NCBI GenBank assembly: GCA_029062005.1
Contig: JAIDQZ010000105.1
Coordinates: 1 to 60,415 of the forward strand
Source of the DNA: Muribaculaceae bacterium
GTDB lineage: Bacteria; Bacteroidota; Bacteroidia; Bacteroidales; Muribaculaceae
Direction: 5' to 3'
DNA length: 60,415 bases
The position numbers and the translations under genes were made by a program. Below, piece by piece: positions 42,266 through 51,231 of the stretch; the first letter of the stretch is position 1; the number at the start of each line of letters is the position of its first letter. The notes below the pieces were generated by a model. The model saw nothing but the letters and a program-made list of their open reading frames with translations, searched no databases and was not told the origin of the DNA.

Positions 42266-44365
42266 ATGAATCCAAAAGAACGCATATCAGCATCAACATA
42301 TAAATGCACTTCGGCATTCATCGGCAGCATTTGCGTGCTTATCATACTTATACTCTCAGTAAGTCCCGCAGCATTGGCGCAGGGAGACAGGGATTGGAAT
42401 CCGCACGCTATGCCCGGTCAGGGCTCTCCACAGGAGAGTCTGAAGGAGCCGTCCGCGTGGACCCTTACATATCCGCTCGGTTTTCATATCCCTGCCGAGG
42501 TAGACACCGCGCAATATAATTATCAACGGCGCAGCATTCCGACAATGGCAAGTGATGCATGGGCAACAACAGGAAACTTAGGCTCGCCGGGCATGAACCT
42601 CCTTTGGTTTCAAAAAGAAAAACCAAGCGGATTCCTTTTCTATGACGCACTTGAATTCTGGATGCCAAGCTTCGCGAAACAGAAATTCCATAACATCTAC
42701 GTGCCCACCACCATCCTTCAATATAACTATTGCGGAAGCTCTGAAAGCCATCAGGACCGTCTTCAGGCTGACTTCGCGGGCAATGTGAACCGCAGGATAG
42801 GAATAGGAGGCTTTATAGACTACCTTCACTCGAAAGGAGCCTATAACTATCAGGCTGCCAAAAATTTCAACTTCGGTCTGTCGGCATATTACTTTGGAGA
42901 CCGATACGAGCTACAGACATTCTATCATCAGATCTATCATCAGAATCTGGAGAACGGCGGAATCACCGACGACCGCTATATAACTGATCCGGCAGCCGTG
43001 CAAGGAGGAGTCACATCCGTACAATACAAAAGTATTCCCACACGTCTGACATCGGCTAAAAATGTGCTGAGGGGCGCGGAATTCTTCATGAACCATGCTT
43101 ATAAAATTGGATACTGGAGCGATGAACAGGTGAATGACACTCTGACACGCGATATCTATGTTCCGGTGATGAAGATACTTTATTCATTTGATTACAAGAC
43201 CGACAACCATACATTCAACGAAAAAAGCAATAATCCTGAATATTGGGAAAACGTATATTTTGACCAGTCGGCGACAAATGACTATTCACGACTTAACTCT
43301 ATCAGCAATACTGTAGGTATATATCTCATCGAAGGATTCAGGAAGTGGATGAAATTCGGACTTTCAGCATACGCAACTTATCAATTGAATCAATTCACAC
43401 TGCCAAATGCCGGATATGAAAAATCGGAAGAAGCCGGATCTGATGAAGGGAACAGCTCTCCCGACGAATCGACAGAAGGACTCACTCCTCTGCCGGCATC
43501 CGGGATTCCTGATGCAAGACACAATCAGAATTTTCTATTCATTGGAGGTCGTCTTGAGAAAGCCCAGGGGGCAATCCTGCGCTACAATGCAGATGTAAGG
43601 TTCGGGCTGATAGGAGATGCAGCCGGCGACCTCGATCTCGACGGGAAGATCCAGACAAATATTCCTCTTTTCAAGGATACGGTGGCTATTGAGGCGCACG
43701 GAGGATTTCACAACAATACCCCTGACTGGCTCACGAAGCATTACATATCCAACCACTTCATATGGAATAATGACTTTGGGAAAGTGCGCTCCCTGAAATT
43801 CGGAGGATCAATAGAGATTCCATGGACACGCACACACGCCTCAATCAATGTAGAGAACATTCAGAACCATATTTATTTCGGAAGCGACTTCCTTCCGCAT
43901 CAAAACAGCGGAAGCGTCCAGATAATGTCGGTGGGGCTCCAACAGGACTTCAAGGTAGGAATACTGAACTGGAACAACAGACTCACATGGCAGGTAAGTT
44001 CGAACCAGAATATAATTCCTCTGCCGCAGCTCGCCATATACAGCAACCTCTTCATTAAGGCGAGGATCTTCAAGGTATTGAATGTGCAGGTTGGCGTTGA
44101 CTGTGATTTCTACACAAAATATAAGGGATACAATTATCAGCCCGCCACCATGACCTTCTACAATCAGCAGGACACCGATCTGGGAGGATATCCCTTCTGC
44201 AATGCCTATATCAATCTCAGGCTATACCGCTGCCGATTCTATGTCATGATGAGTCACGTCAACCAGGGTCTGTTCGGAAGTCCATACAATGAATTCATTC
44301 TGCCTCATTACCCCATGAATCCTCGACGCTTTCAGATCGGCATTGCCGTAGATTTCGCTAACTAA
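42266..44365 (+). CDS. Putative porin (Porin_10 family)
   Basis: 699 aa. The signal peptide ends at about residue 38 (VLIILILSVSPAALAQ). The mature protein has many amphipathic strands with aromatic girdles, including NIYVPTTILQYNYCGSSESHQDRLQADFAGNVNRRIGIG (about 142-180), GLSAYYFGDRYELQTFYHQIYHQNLENG and the C-terminal MNPRRFQIGIAVDFAN. These blocks fit the Bacteroidota putative porin family (Porin_10). An acidic, low-complexity loop (EEAGSDEGNSSPDEST, about 390) is probably extracellular. The transported solute is unknown. The stop codon overlaps the first base of a 38-bp dispersed repeat. Confidence 0.82.
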   Translation: MNPKERISASTYKCTSAFIGSICVLIILILSVSPAALAQGDRDWNPHAMPGQGSPQESLKEPSAWTLTYPLGFHIPAEVDTAQYNYQRRSIPTMASDAWATTGNLGSPGMNLLWFQKEKPSGFLFYDALEFWMPSFAKQKFHNIYVPTTILQYNYCGSSESHQDRLQADFAGNVNRRIGIGGFIDYLHSKGAYNYQAAKNFNFGLSAYYFGDRYELQTFYHQIYHQNLENGGITDDRYITDPAAVQGGVTSVQYKSIPTRLTSAKNVLRGAEFFMNHAYKIGYWSDEQVNDTLTRDIYVPVMKILYSFDYKTDNHTFNEKSNNPEYWENVYFDQSATNDYSRLNSISNTVGIYLIEGFRKWMKFGLSAYATYQLNQFTLPNAGYEKSEEAGSDEGNSSPDESTEGLTPLPASGIPDARHNQNFLFIGGRLEKAQGAILRYNADVRFGLIGDAAGDLDLDGKIQTNIPLFKDTVAIEAHGGFHNNTPDWLTKHYISNHFIWNNDFGKVRSLKFGGSIEIPWTRTHASINVENIQNHIYFGSDFLPHQNSGSVQIMSVGLQQDFKVGILNWNNRLTWQVSSNQNIIPLPQLAIYSNLFIKARIFKVLNVQVGVDCDFYTKYKGYNYQPATMTFYNQQDTDLGGYPFCNAYINLRLYRCRFYVMMSHVNQGLFGSPYNEFILPHYPMNPRRFQIGIAVDFAN

Positions 44366-44402
44366 GACCCCAGGGGCTCTGAAATTTTATGAGATGGGGT
44401 CT
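44365..44402 (+). repeat. Dispersed 38-bp repeat, solo copy
   Basis: Starts AGACCCCAGGGGCTCTGAAA and ends GAGATGGGGTCT, so its own ends are complementary (AGACCCCA/TGGGGTCT). It matches the inverted copies at 54092-54128 and 54435-54469. It overlaps the stop codon of the porin gene and contains the upstream-most ATG of the next frame. Confidence 0.85.
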
Positions 44403-44429
44403 AAATTGCTTACCATAAAGAAAAGCACC

Positions 44430-45245
44430 ATGAGAAACAGAACCGAAACAAAACCTCGCACTATGCAGATCATAGTCTATGGAGTGCTTTTAGTGGTTGT
44501 TGTCATCGCAATGTTCGGCATGCGCTACATTGCCAGGAGAGGAAACACCTCCAACGGTAGCGATATAAAAGAGGATACCATTCATGCGGCTGTAGTATAT
44601 GGTCCGGACAGCTACAGGGTGCTGACATCCGAAACCGGAAACGACAGCATCGAAGGCATCAATTATCATCTTCTTGCAGATCTTCAGGATTCTCTTGGCG
44701 TAAAGGTAGTGATGCATCCTGTCATCGACCGTGAGACGGCATTAAGCAAACTGTCGGACGGCGAATATGATATACTCGCCTCTCTGCCTGCAGACAATTT
44801 CTTAAAGAAACATTTCCTGACTACGGATGAAGTATATCTCGACCGGATGGTGCTTCTACAGAAACGAAATGATAACGGTACGCTTTTTGCAAGGAGTGCC
44901 CTCGACCTTGACGGCGATACCATTCATCTTGAAAAAGGAAGTTCTGCAAAAAGGCGGATTGAAAACCTTCAAAAAGAAATAGGAGGGACCATAAATATTA
45001 TTGAAGAAGCTGAACTAAGCGAAGAATACCTTGCCATGAAGGTCGCAAACAGGACATGGAAATTCTCGGTAGTAAATGAGAAGACCGCGCAAAAAATGAA
45101 AGAACAGTATCCCGATCTGGACTACTCAACTCCGGTAAGCTTCACACAGTTTCAGGTATGGGTCATGCCACAGGGAAGAGATTCCCTGCTCAATCTTGTC
45201 AACACATTTCTCTCCAAACAACACAAAAACCCTGCAACCAAATAA
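44430..45245 (+). CDS. Membrane-anchored periplasmic solute-binding-like protein (SBP_bac_3)
   Basis: 271 aa from the ATG at 44430 (MRNRTETKPR). The ATG at 44394 lies inside a dispersed repeat and is less likely. One N-terminal transmembrane helix (IIVYGVLLVVVVIAMFGMRYIA) anchors it; the rest would be periplasmic. YGPDSYRVLTSETGNDSIEGINYHLLADLQDSLG, LSDGEYDILASLPADNFLKKHFLTTDEVYLDRMVLL and AMKVANRTWKFSVVNEKTA match the type-3 solute-binding fold, as in the N-terminal half of the lytic transglycosylase MltF. No transglycosylase domain follows. It may sense or bind a small ligand. It sits between the porin and hydrolase genes. Confidence 0.75.
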   Translation: MRNRTETKPRTMQIIVYGVLLVVVVIAMFGMRYIARRGNTSNGSDIKEDTIHAAVVYGPDSYRVLTSETGNDSIEGINYHLLADLQDSLGVKVVMHPVIDRETALSKLSDGEYDILASLPADNFLKKHFLTTDEVYLDRMVLLQKRNDNGTLFARSALDLDGDTIHLEKGSSAKRRIENLQKEIGGTINIIEEAELSEEYLAMKVANRTWKFSVVNEKTAQKMKEQYPDLDYSTPVSFTQFQVWVMPQGRDSLLNLVNTFLSKQHKNPATK

Positions 45246-45266
45246 CCCTAACCTTGTTATAAGGGT

Positions 45267-46340
45267 ATGAAAAAGATTCTTACCCTTGCAGTCCCATTGC
45301 TGCTTGCAATGGCTTTCGTGCGTCCCGAAGCAAAAGCCTGGGACATAAATTTAAAATATAAGGGACCTAAGACGGTCACAACAGATACATCGTGGCATGC
45401 GGATATACTTCCGGGCTATGAGGCACGATATGTGAATCAAGGCGAGCAGTTTGACGGACCATGCCGCTCCACTATAGTCAGGCTCAGATGCAGCAAGCCA
45501 TCGAAACGCGGATTCCTCTATATACATGGATTCAATGACTATTTTTTCCAGTCGGAGATGGGACAGAGATTTGTCGACTCCGGCTATCATTTCTATGCGG
45601 TAGACCTGCGTCGCTACGGAAGGAGCAAAGAGCCATGGCAATATCCTTACAATATACGCGACATGCGCAAGTATTATGACGACATAGACTCCGCAGTGGT
45701 GCAGATGCGCAAAGACGGGATCGAAGACATAACTCTCGGAGGGCACTCCACCGGGGGGCTTACAGTCATATCATACGGAGTGGACAAGGGTAATAAGATT
45801 CCGGTGCAGAGGATAGTGACCGACTCACCGTTTCTCGCATGGAACTTCAATTCATTTTACCGCCATATGCTCATACCGGGTGTCAGGAATCTCTCCAAAG
45901 TGTTTAAGAATTCCAAGATACCTCAGGGACGATGTGACGGATATGCCTATTCCTTACTTAAACAATATGATGGAGAATGGACATATAACACCGACTGGAA
46001 GATGATCTATTCCCCTCCGGTGACTTTCTCGTGGGTAGGACAGATACAAAACACACAGAACAGGGTAAAGAAACATGGTGACAGGCTGTCGGTACCTGTG
46101 CTTATCATGCATTCGAGCAGGAAGGTAGACGGTTGCAACTACGATCCAAGTTTCCAGTATGGCGATGCCGTGCTCGATCCGCATATGATTCAGGATGTAG
46201 GCATGAGGATAAAGAAGATGAGTCCGAATCCGGTCACTGTATGCACAATCGACTCCGGACTGCACGACCTCATCCTCAGCAAAAAACCGCACCGCGATGC
46301 CGCCTACGACAGCATCTTCAGCTTCATTCATCGGTATTGA
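45267..46340 (+). CDS. Secreted alpha/beta hydrolase (serine aminopeptidase-like)
   Basis: 357 aa. The signal peptide is MKKILTLAVPLLLAMAFVRPEAKA. The hydrolase core includes LYIHGFNDYFFQSEMGQRFVDSGYHFYAVDLRRYGRS (oxyanion region), the nucleophile elbow GGHSTGGL (GxSxG, about residue 160), the likely acid near VLIMHSSRKVDG, and the catalytic histidine in IDSGLHDLILSK. It resembles the Hydrolase_4/monoacylglycerol lipase-like group. The substrate is unknown; it acts in the periplasm. A short hairpin (CCCT/AGGG) surrounds its ribosome-binding region at 45245-45266. Confidence 0.85.
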   Translation: MKKILTLAVPLLLAMAFVRPEAKAWDINLKYKGPKTVTTDTSWHADILPGYEARYVNQGEQFDGPCRSTIVRLRCSKPSKRGFLYIHGFNDYFFQSEMGQRFVDSGYHFYAVDLRRYGRSKEPWQYPYNIRDMRKYYDDIDSAVVQMRKDGIEDITLGGHSTGGLTVISYGVDKGNKIPVQRIVTDSPFLAWNFNSFYRHMLIPGVRNLSKVFKNSKIPQGRCDGYAYSLLKQYDGEWTYNTDWKMIYSPPVTFSWVGQIQNTQNRVKKHGDRLSVPVLIMHSSRKVDGCNYDPSFQYGDAVLDPHMIQDVGMRIKKMSPNPVTVCTIDSGLHDLILSKKPHRDAAYDSIFSFIHRY

Positions 46341-46403
46341 TCAGTTATACAAGGCAAAAGAGATATATCAAAGTGGAGTATTGACATAAGAATCTAACTT
46401 TTT

Positions 46404-46435
46404 TTTGCTTCCTAACGTTTTATTTACTAACTTTG
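46404..46435 (+). promoter_or_regulatory. Promoter for the RelA-type gene
   Basis: TTTG (46404-46407) and TAACTTTG (46428-46435), 20-bp spacer. It covers an in-frame ATG at 46405, so translation must start downstream at 46462. Confidence 0.75.
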
Positions 46436-46461
46436 TCCTTAACAAACAAACTGACGGAACT

Positions 46462-48660
46462 ATGGAAGAAATCAAGGCACCAGCTACCCGACTTCCTCTC
46501 TCCCTCCTGCGCCATTGCCGCGAGCTATATGATGAAGTGGCAGAAGCCGCCTCATTTTCAGACGAGACGAACCGAATAATGCATGATCTTCTTCGAAAGA
46601 CCTGTGCAAATGGCAAATCCGCTTATGACAGCAAGGGACTTCCCCGCATGGTGCTCGCGCTTGAGACCGCAGATGCTTTCGCCCACTTCATAGATGCCGA
46701 CACAAATATTCTCCATGCCATACTGCTCAGTGACTTCAACGGTGAGGTAATCTCGATAGAGGAGATCGAAAAGGCGTTTGGCAACGATGTGGCTGAAATG
46801 CTCAAAGCGATAGAGACAGTAGCTCAATATTCAGCCAAAAGGAACCTTCAGAACCAGGATAATTTCCGAGGACTGATGCTGTCGCTTGCCGACGACATCA
46901 GGGTCATCATAATAATGATCGTGCGCGACCTCGTTCTGATGCGCCGCATCAACATGCATCCTGATACAGAATGGGTAAGCAACATGGCATTTGAAGCCAA
47001 TGTGCTCTACGCACAGCTCGCCCACCGTCTGGGACTCTACAAAATCAAGGGTGAGCTTGAAGACCTGTCGCTGAAATATACCAACAGGGAAATCTACAAG
47101 CAGATTGCCACCAAGCTTAACGAGACCAAGCGTTCACGCGACGAGTATGTGGAAAAGTTCATCGCACCCGTCAAGAAAAAACTTGAGGATGCCGGACTGA
47201 CATTCTCCATCAAGGGACGCACCAAATCCATTTCATCCATATGGGCAAAAATGAGGAAGCAGAAAGTTGACCTTGACCGTATCTACGACCTCTTTGCCAT
47301 CCGGGTCATTATCGACACGCCTCCGGAAAAAGAAAAAAGCGACTGCTGGCTTGCATACTCCATACTGACTGACATGTACACACCAAACCCTGCCAGAATG
47401 CGCGATTGGATATCAATACCAAAAAGCAACGGCTACGAGAGTCTCCACGCTACAGTGATGGGTCCGGATTCAAAATGGGTGGAAGTACAGTTCCGCACAA
47501 AGAGGATGGATCTCGTGGCAGAAAAAGGTCTTGCGGCGCATTGGCGCTATAAGGGCGTTAAATCCGACTCCACCGACCAGTGGATGAATAATATCCGCGA
47601 CATTCTCGAAGCCGGCAAAGACGACCCCATGCAGTTGATGAAAGATATCCGCATGGATATCTACACCAAGGAAGTATATGCGTTCACTCCTAAAGGTGAC
47701 CTTTTCAAGCTCCCTGCCGGAGCCACTGTGCTTGACTTCGCCTTCTATATCCATACGAATGTAGGCGCGCACTGCACCGGAGCCATAGTCAACGGAAGAC
47801 ACCGGAAGATAAGCCACGTGATAGAGAGCGGAGACACCGTGGAAATCCTCACTTCCGCCACCCAGTCGCCCAAACCGGACTGGATGAATATTGTGGTGAG
47901 TTCAAAGAGCCGCAACAAAATCAGGCAGAAACTCCACGAGCAGCTTCAGGCCCGTGCAGAACTCGGGAAAGAAGAGCTGATGCGCAGGGCGAAAAACCGC
48001 AAGATCGAGATAGATGAGTCAACGATGATGAAACTCATCAAGAAGGAAGGTTACAAATATGTCAATGAGTTTTTTGCAGATATCGCAGACGGGAAAATAG
48101 ATGCAGGTAAATTCATAAACACATATCAGATAGCCACCGCACCGGAAGACCAGGCAGAACGGACCACAGCAGGGGAATTCGAGCTGATACGCGATGATCA
48201 GGAATCAGCGGGTGACGTGCTTACGATCGGAGAGAAATCGATAAAGGGTCTCAGCTATAAATTTGCAAAATGCTGCAACCCCATATATGGAGACAAAGTA
48301 TTCGGCTTCATATCTTCCGACGGAATGGTGAAGATACACAAGAGCGACTGCCCGAACGCGGCAAATATCCGCGGACGATATCCCTACCGGCTGATACGAG
48401 TCGAGTGGAGCGGGAAAGGGGGCTCGGAACTCCCTGTTCAACTTCAGATTGTAGGTCAAGACGATATTGGAATCATAGCCAATATCACATCCATCATCAG
48501 CAAGGAAGTCAAAGCATCTCTGCGCAACATAAAGGTAGACTCCAACGACGGACTATTTCAAGGATACCTTACGCTGGGGGTCTCGGACAATTCAGTCTTA
48601 TCGTCAATAATAAAGAAGATAAAGACTGTGAAGGGAGTCAAAGACGTGACAAGAATATAA
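46462..48660 (+). CDS. relA: RelA-type (p)ppGpp synthetase, HD domain degenerate
   Basis: 732 aa from the ATG at 46462 (MEEIKAPATRLPLSLLRHC). The upstream ATG lies in the promoter. The HD hydrolase domain region is present, but the HDxxED motif is replaced by HAILLSDFNGEVIS, so hydrolysis is unlikely. The synthetase domain is intact: FSIKGRTKSISSIWAKMRKQ, RIYDLFAIRVIIDT and MRDWISIPKSNGYESLHATV. The TGS domain (EVYAFTPKGDLFKLPAGATVLDFAFYIH) follows, then a helical segment, a CC/zinc-finger-like region (KCCNPIYGDKVFG) and a C-terminal ACT domain (IGIIANITSIISKEVKASL). It makes the stringent-response alarmone; a separate bifunctional Rel/SpoT presumably degrades it. Confidence 0.9.
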   Translation: MEEIKAPATRLPLSLLRHCRELYDEVAEAASFSDETNRIMHDLLRKTCANGKSAYDSKGLPRMVLALETADAFAHFIDADTNILHAILLSDFNGEVISIEEIEKAFGNDVAEMLKAIETVAQYSAKRNLQNQDNFRGLMLSLADDIRVIIIMIVRDLVLMRRINMHPDTEWVSNMAFEANVLYAQLAHRLGLYKIKGELEDLSLKYTNREIYKQIATKLNETKRSRDEYVEKFIAPVKKKLEDAGLTFSIKGRTKSISSIWAKMRKQKVDLDRIYDLFAIRVIIDTPPEKEKSDCWLAYSILTDMYTPNPARMRDWISIPKSNGYESLHATVMGPDSKWVEVQFRTKRMDLVAEKGLAAHWRYKGVKSDSTDQWMNNIRDILEAGKDDPMQLMKDIRMDIYTKEVYAFTPKGDLFKLPAGATVLDFAFYIHTNVGAHCTGAIVNGRHRKISHVIESGDTVEILTSATQSPKPDWMNIVVSSKSRNKIRQKLHEQLQARAELGKEELMRRAKNRKIEIDESTMMKLIKKEGYKYVNEFFADIADGKIDAGKFINTYQIATAPEDQAERTTAGEFELIRDDQESAGDVLTIGEKSIKGLSYKFAKCCNPIYGDKVFGFISSDGMVKIHKSDCPNAANIRGRYPYRLIRVEWSGKGGSELPVQLQIVGQDDIGIIANITSIISKEVKASLRNIKVDSNDGLFQGYLTLGVSDNSVLSSIIKKIKTVKGVKDVTRI

Positions 48661-48707
48661 TGATGAAAGATTAATTATCAATGATTAATTAAAGATTGAA
48701 ATCGATA

Positions 48708-49454
48708 ATGAATATACGAACTGTCATAAAGATCTGTACCATTCTCAGTATTCCGGTCATAATAGCTCCGTCTATGGGATGCAAGAGAGGGAATGAGGCT
48801 AAGGAGCGAGTGCAGGCTGAACGGGAGAGATGGGAAGCATCACTTCCTGATTCATTGAAGGCGGTGGAGCGGCAGACCGACTCCATAAAAGCCGAGCTGC
48901 AGGCACTCAACAACAGTTTCGATGCCATGGTGCATACATTCGAATATGTTGACAATCCCCGGGAGGTAGAAGGATACTATATAGCAGGAGCATGGAAAGA
49001 GATGTATCCGCTGAAACGAACAGGTCTTGTGGCAAGAATCACTAAAAATGAAAAACTTGAGCTTATCGCCGCCTTGTCGGGGAATGCACATTTCGATAGG
49101 CTCAGGGTGGAAGCCGACGGAGCTACCGCCGAGACTTCTGCAGTAGCGCATGACCAAGCCCTCAACTACCGAATGGCAGACCTGAACATAGTATGTTTCT
49201 CCGACAGCGCAGCCACCTCTTGTGCAAAACTGATAGCTGAAAAGAACGGGAGTGATATCAGGATAGTATATCTGGAAGGAGACAGACAGACCGGAGCTCT
49301 CTCCTACCCGAAGCAGGCTCAGTCTGCCATGATGTCGACCTGGAACCTGTATGAGGTGATATCAAGAATCTCACGCAATGAACGCATGATACCGATGCTT
49401 GCAAAAAAAGGAGCCATAATCAATCAAAAGATCGAATCACTGAAAAAGGATTGA
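48708..49454 (+). CDS. Putative lipoprotein with coiled-coil N-terminus
   Basis: 248 aa from the ATG at 48708; a TTG four codons upstream is the alternative start. The N-terminal hydrophobic stretch ends at APSMGCKRG, where C25 could be lipidated, although the lipobox (SMGC) is atypical. A charged helical region (EAKERVQAERERWEASLPDSLKAVERQTDSIKAELQALN) suggests a coiled coil. The C-terminal part (LIAALSGNAHFDRLRVEADGATAET) is of no recognised family. Codon use and context indicate a real gene; it is preceded by A+T-rich spacer repeats after relA. Confidence 0.7.
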   Translation: MNIRTVIKICTILSIPVIIAPSMGCKRGNEAKERVQAERERWEASLPDSLKAVERQTDSIKAELQALNNSFDAMVHTFEYVDNPREVEGYYIAGAWKEMYPLKRTGLVARITKNEKLELIAALSGNAHFDRLRVEADGATAETSAVAHDQALNYRMADLNIVCFSDSAATSCAKLIAEKNGSDIRIVYLEGDRQTGALSYPKQAQSAMMSTWNLYEVISRISRNERMIPMLAKKGAIINQKIESLKKD

Positions 49455-49548
49455 CATCATGCATCTTACGATTTATGCATGAATATTGTCCCTTATTTTG
49501 GCTCCATACTCCCAACCATTAAAATATAACCCTTAAAATATTAATAGC

Positions 49549-51075
49549 ATGACTCTTAGTGAAAAAGATTTTGAGACTCTCAAGAAGAAAGGGATCTCCG
49601 AAGCTAAATTTGAAGAACAGCTGAAAATGCTCAAGGATGGATTCCCTTTCCTAAAAATAGAGGCCGCTGTGACACCCGGACACGGACTCACGGTTCCCAC
49701 TCCGGAACTGATACATCAGAGCGAAGAAATGTGGAGAAAATATCTCGCAGGGGGCGCAAAAGTGATGAAGATGGTGCCGGCAAGCGGCGCGGCATCCAGA
49801 ATGTTCAAGGATCTATTCTCATTCCTGAATGGAAAGAGCAACAAACCAGACAACGACTTCATGAAGAAATTTTTCGAGAACATCGAGAAATTCGCATTCT
49901 TCAGCAAACTTAACTTTCTCTGCCTCCAGCTCTTCGGCTACAGCGTGAACAGCCTTGTCAAGATGGGAAGATATAAAGATGTGATAGATGTGCTGCTCAA
50001 TAAGGTAGGACTGAACTACGGAAAGCTTCCGAAAGCCCTTCTTGAATTCCACAAGGAGATGGGAGGAAGCCGCACGCCGCTTCAGGAACACCTTGCGGAA
50101 GGGGCTCAACACGCATCCGGGAAGGATGGGAAGGTGCATCTTCACTTCACCGTCTCGGAGGAGCATGTGCCTCTCGTCGAAGCCAAGCTTGAAGAAATCA
50201 AGTCAGTGATGGAACATGCGTATGGTGTGGAATATGACATAACCCTGAGCGTTCAGAAGCCTTCCACCGACACCGTAGCATCCGATATGGACGGCAATCC
50301 GTACTATGAGAATGAAGAACTGTTCTTCCGTCCGGGCGGACACGGAGCGCTGATCGAAAACCTCAACGACCTCGATGCTGACATCATCTTCATCAAGAAT
50401 ATCGACAACCTGGTGCCTGATGCCTTACGCCAACCTACCATTACCTACAAGATGGTGCTCGGTGGCATTCTCGTAGGAATAAAGGCAAAGATCGACAAAT
50501 ATTGCGAACGACTTGAAAAAGGGATCCCATCCGGAGAGGAAATGGTGGAGATGCTGGACTTCCTGCGCCATAAACTGTGTGTGACACATGACAAAGCAGC
50601 CGATATGACCCCGGAAGAACTCCGCGACTATCTTTTCAGCAAATTCAACCGCCCGACAAGAGTATGCGGTATGGTAAAAAATGAAGGGGAACCCGGCGGA
50701 GGTCCGTTTCTCGTCTACAATCCAGACGGGACTGTCAGCCCGCAGATACTTGAATCATCCCAGATCAACCCGGACGACAAGGAAGCTCAGAAACTTCTTA
50801 AGGAGGCAACCCACTTCAATCCCGTAGACCTGGCAGTCTGCATCAAGGATTATAAGGGAAAGAAATTCAACCTTCCCGAATATGTAGACAAAGCTACAGG
50901 CTTCATATCCATCAAGAGCCGTGAAGGTGTTGAAATCAAGGCTCTTGAACTTCCAGGTCTTTGGAACGGAGCCATGAGCGACTGGAATACCGTGATGGTG
51001 GAAGTGCCGGTCGAGACCTTCAATCCGGTGAAGACAGTCAATGATCTTCTCAGGCCCACCCATCAGCCCTCCTAA
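49549..51075 (+). CDS. DUF4301 family protein
   Basis: 508 aa. It starts MTLSEKDFETLKKKGIS and contains MVPASGAASRMFKDLFSFLNG (about residues 75-95), the family's most conserved stretch and reminiscent of a nucleotidyltransferase-like PASGAASR loop. Later come SVQKPSTDTVASDMDGNPYYENEELFFRPGGHGALIENLND and FIKNIDNL, the GGHGALxENLN block seen in UTP-sugar pyrophosphorylase-like folds. The family is nearly confined to Bacteroidota; function is unknown, although a nucleotidyltransferase fold is a reasonable inference. It is followed by a strong terminator. Confidence 0.88.
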   Translation: MTLSEKDFETLKKKGISEAKFEEQLKMLKDGFPFLKIEAAVTPGHGLTVPTPELIHQSEEMWRKYLAGGAKVMKMVPASGAASRMFKDLFSFLNGKSNKPDNDFMKKFFENIEKFAFFSKLNFLCLQLFGYSVNSLVKMGRYKDVIDVLLNKVGLNYGKLPKALLEFHKEMGGSRTPLQEHLAEGAQHASGKDGKVHLHFTVSEEHVPLVEAKLEEIKSVMEHAYGVEYDITLSVQKPSTDTVASDMDGNPYYENEELFFRPGGHGALIENLNDLDADIIFIKNIDNLVPDALRQPTITYKMVLGGILVGIKAKIDKYCERLEKGIPSGEEMVEMLDFLRHKLCVTHDKAADMTPEELRDYLFSKFNRPTRVCGMVKNEGEPGGGPFLVYNPDGTVSPQILESSQINPDDKEAQKLLKEATHFNPVDLAVCIKDYKGKKFNLPEYVDKATGFISIKSREGVEIKALELPGLWNGAMSDWNTVMVEVPVETFNPVKTVNDLLRPTHQPS

Positions 51076-51098
51076 GATTTTATAAACAATACATTTAG

Positions 51099-51129
51099 AA
51101 TCCGAAACGCAAAAGTTTCGGATTTTTTT
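51099..51129 (+). terminator. Terminator of the DUF4301 gene
   Basis: AATCCGAAAC and GTTTCGGATT form a 10-bp stem with a GCAAAA loop, followed by T's. Confidence 0.88.
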
Positions 51130-51231
51130 CATTTTAACAAATAAACCTTTCCAATCATTCTCAGTCTTAAATAACGAGTGTGACAAAGACACTCAATTTT
51201 TTTGCATTCTCCAATATTCTCACTTTCCATT

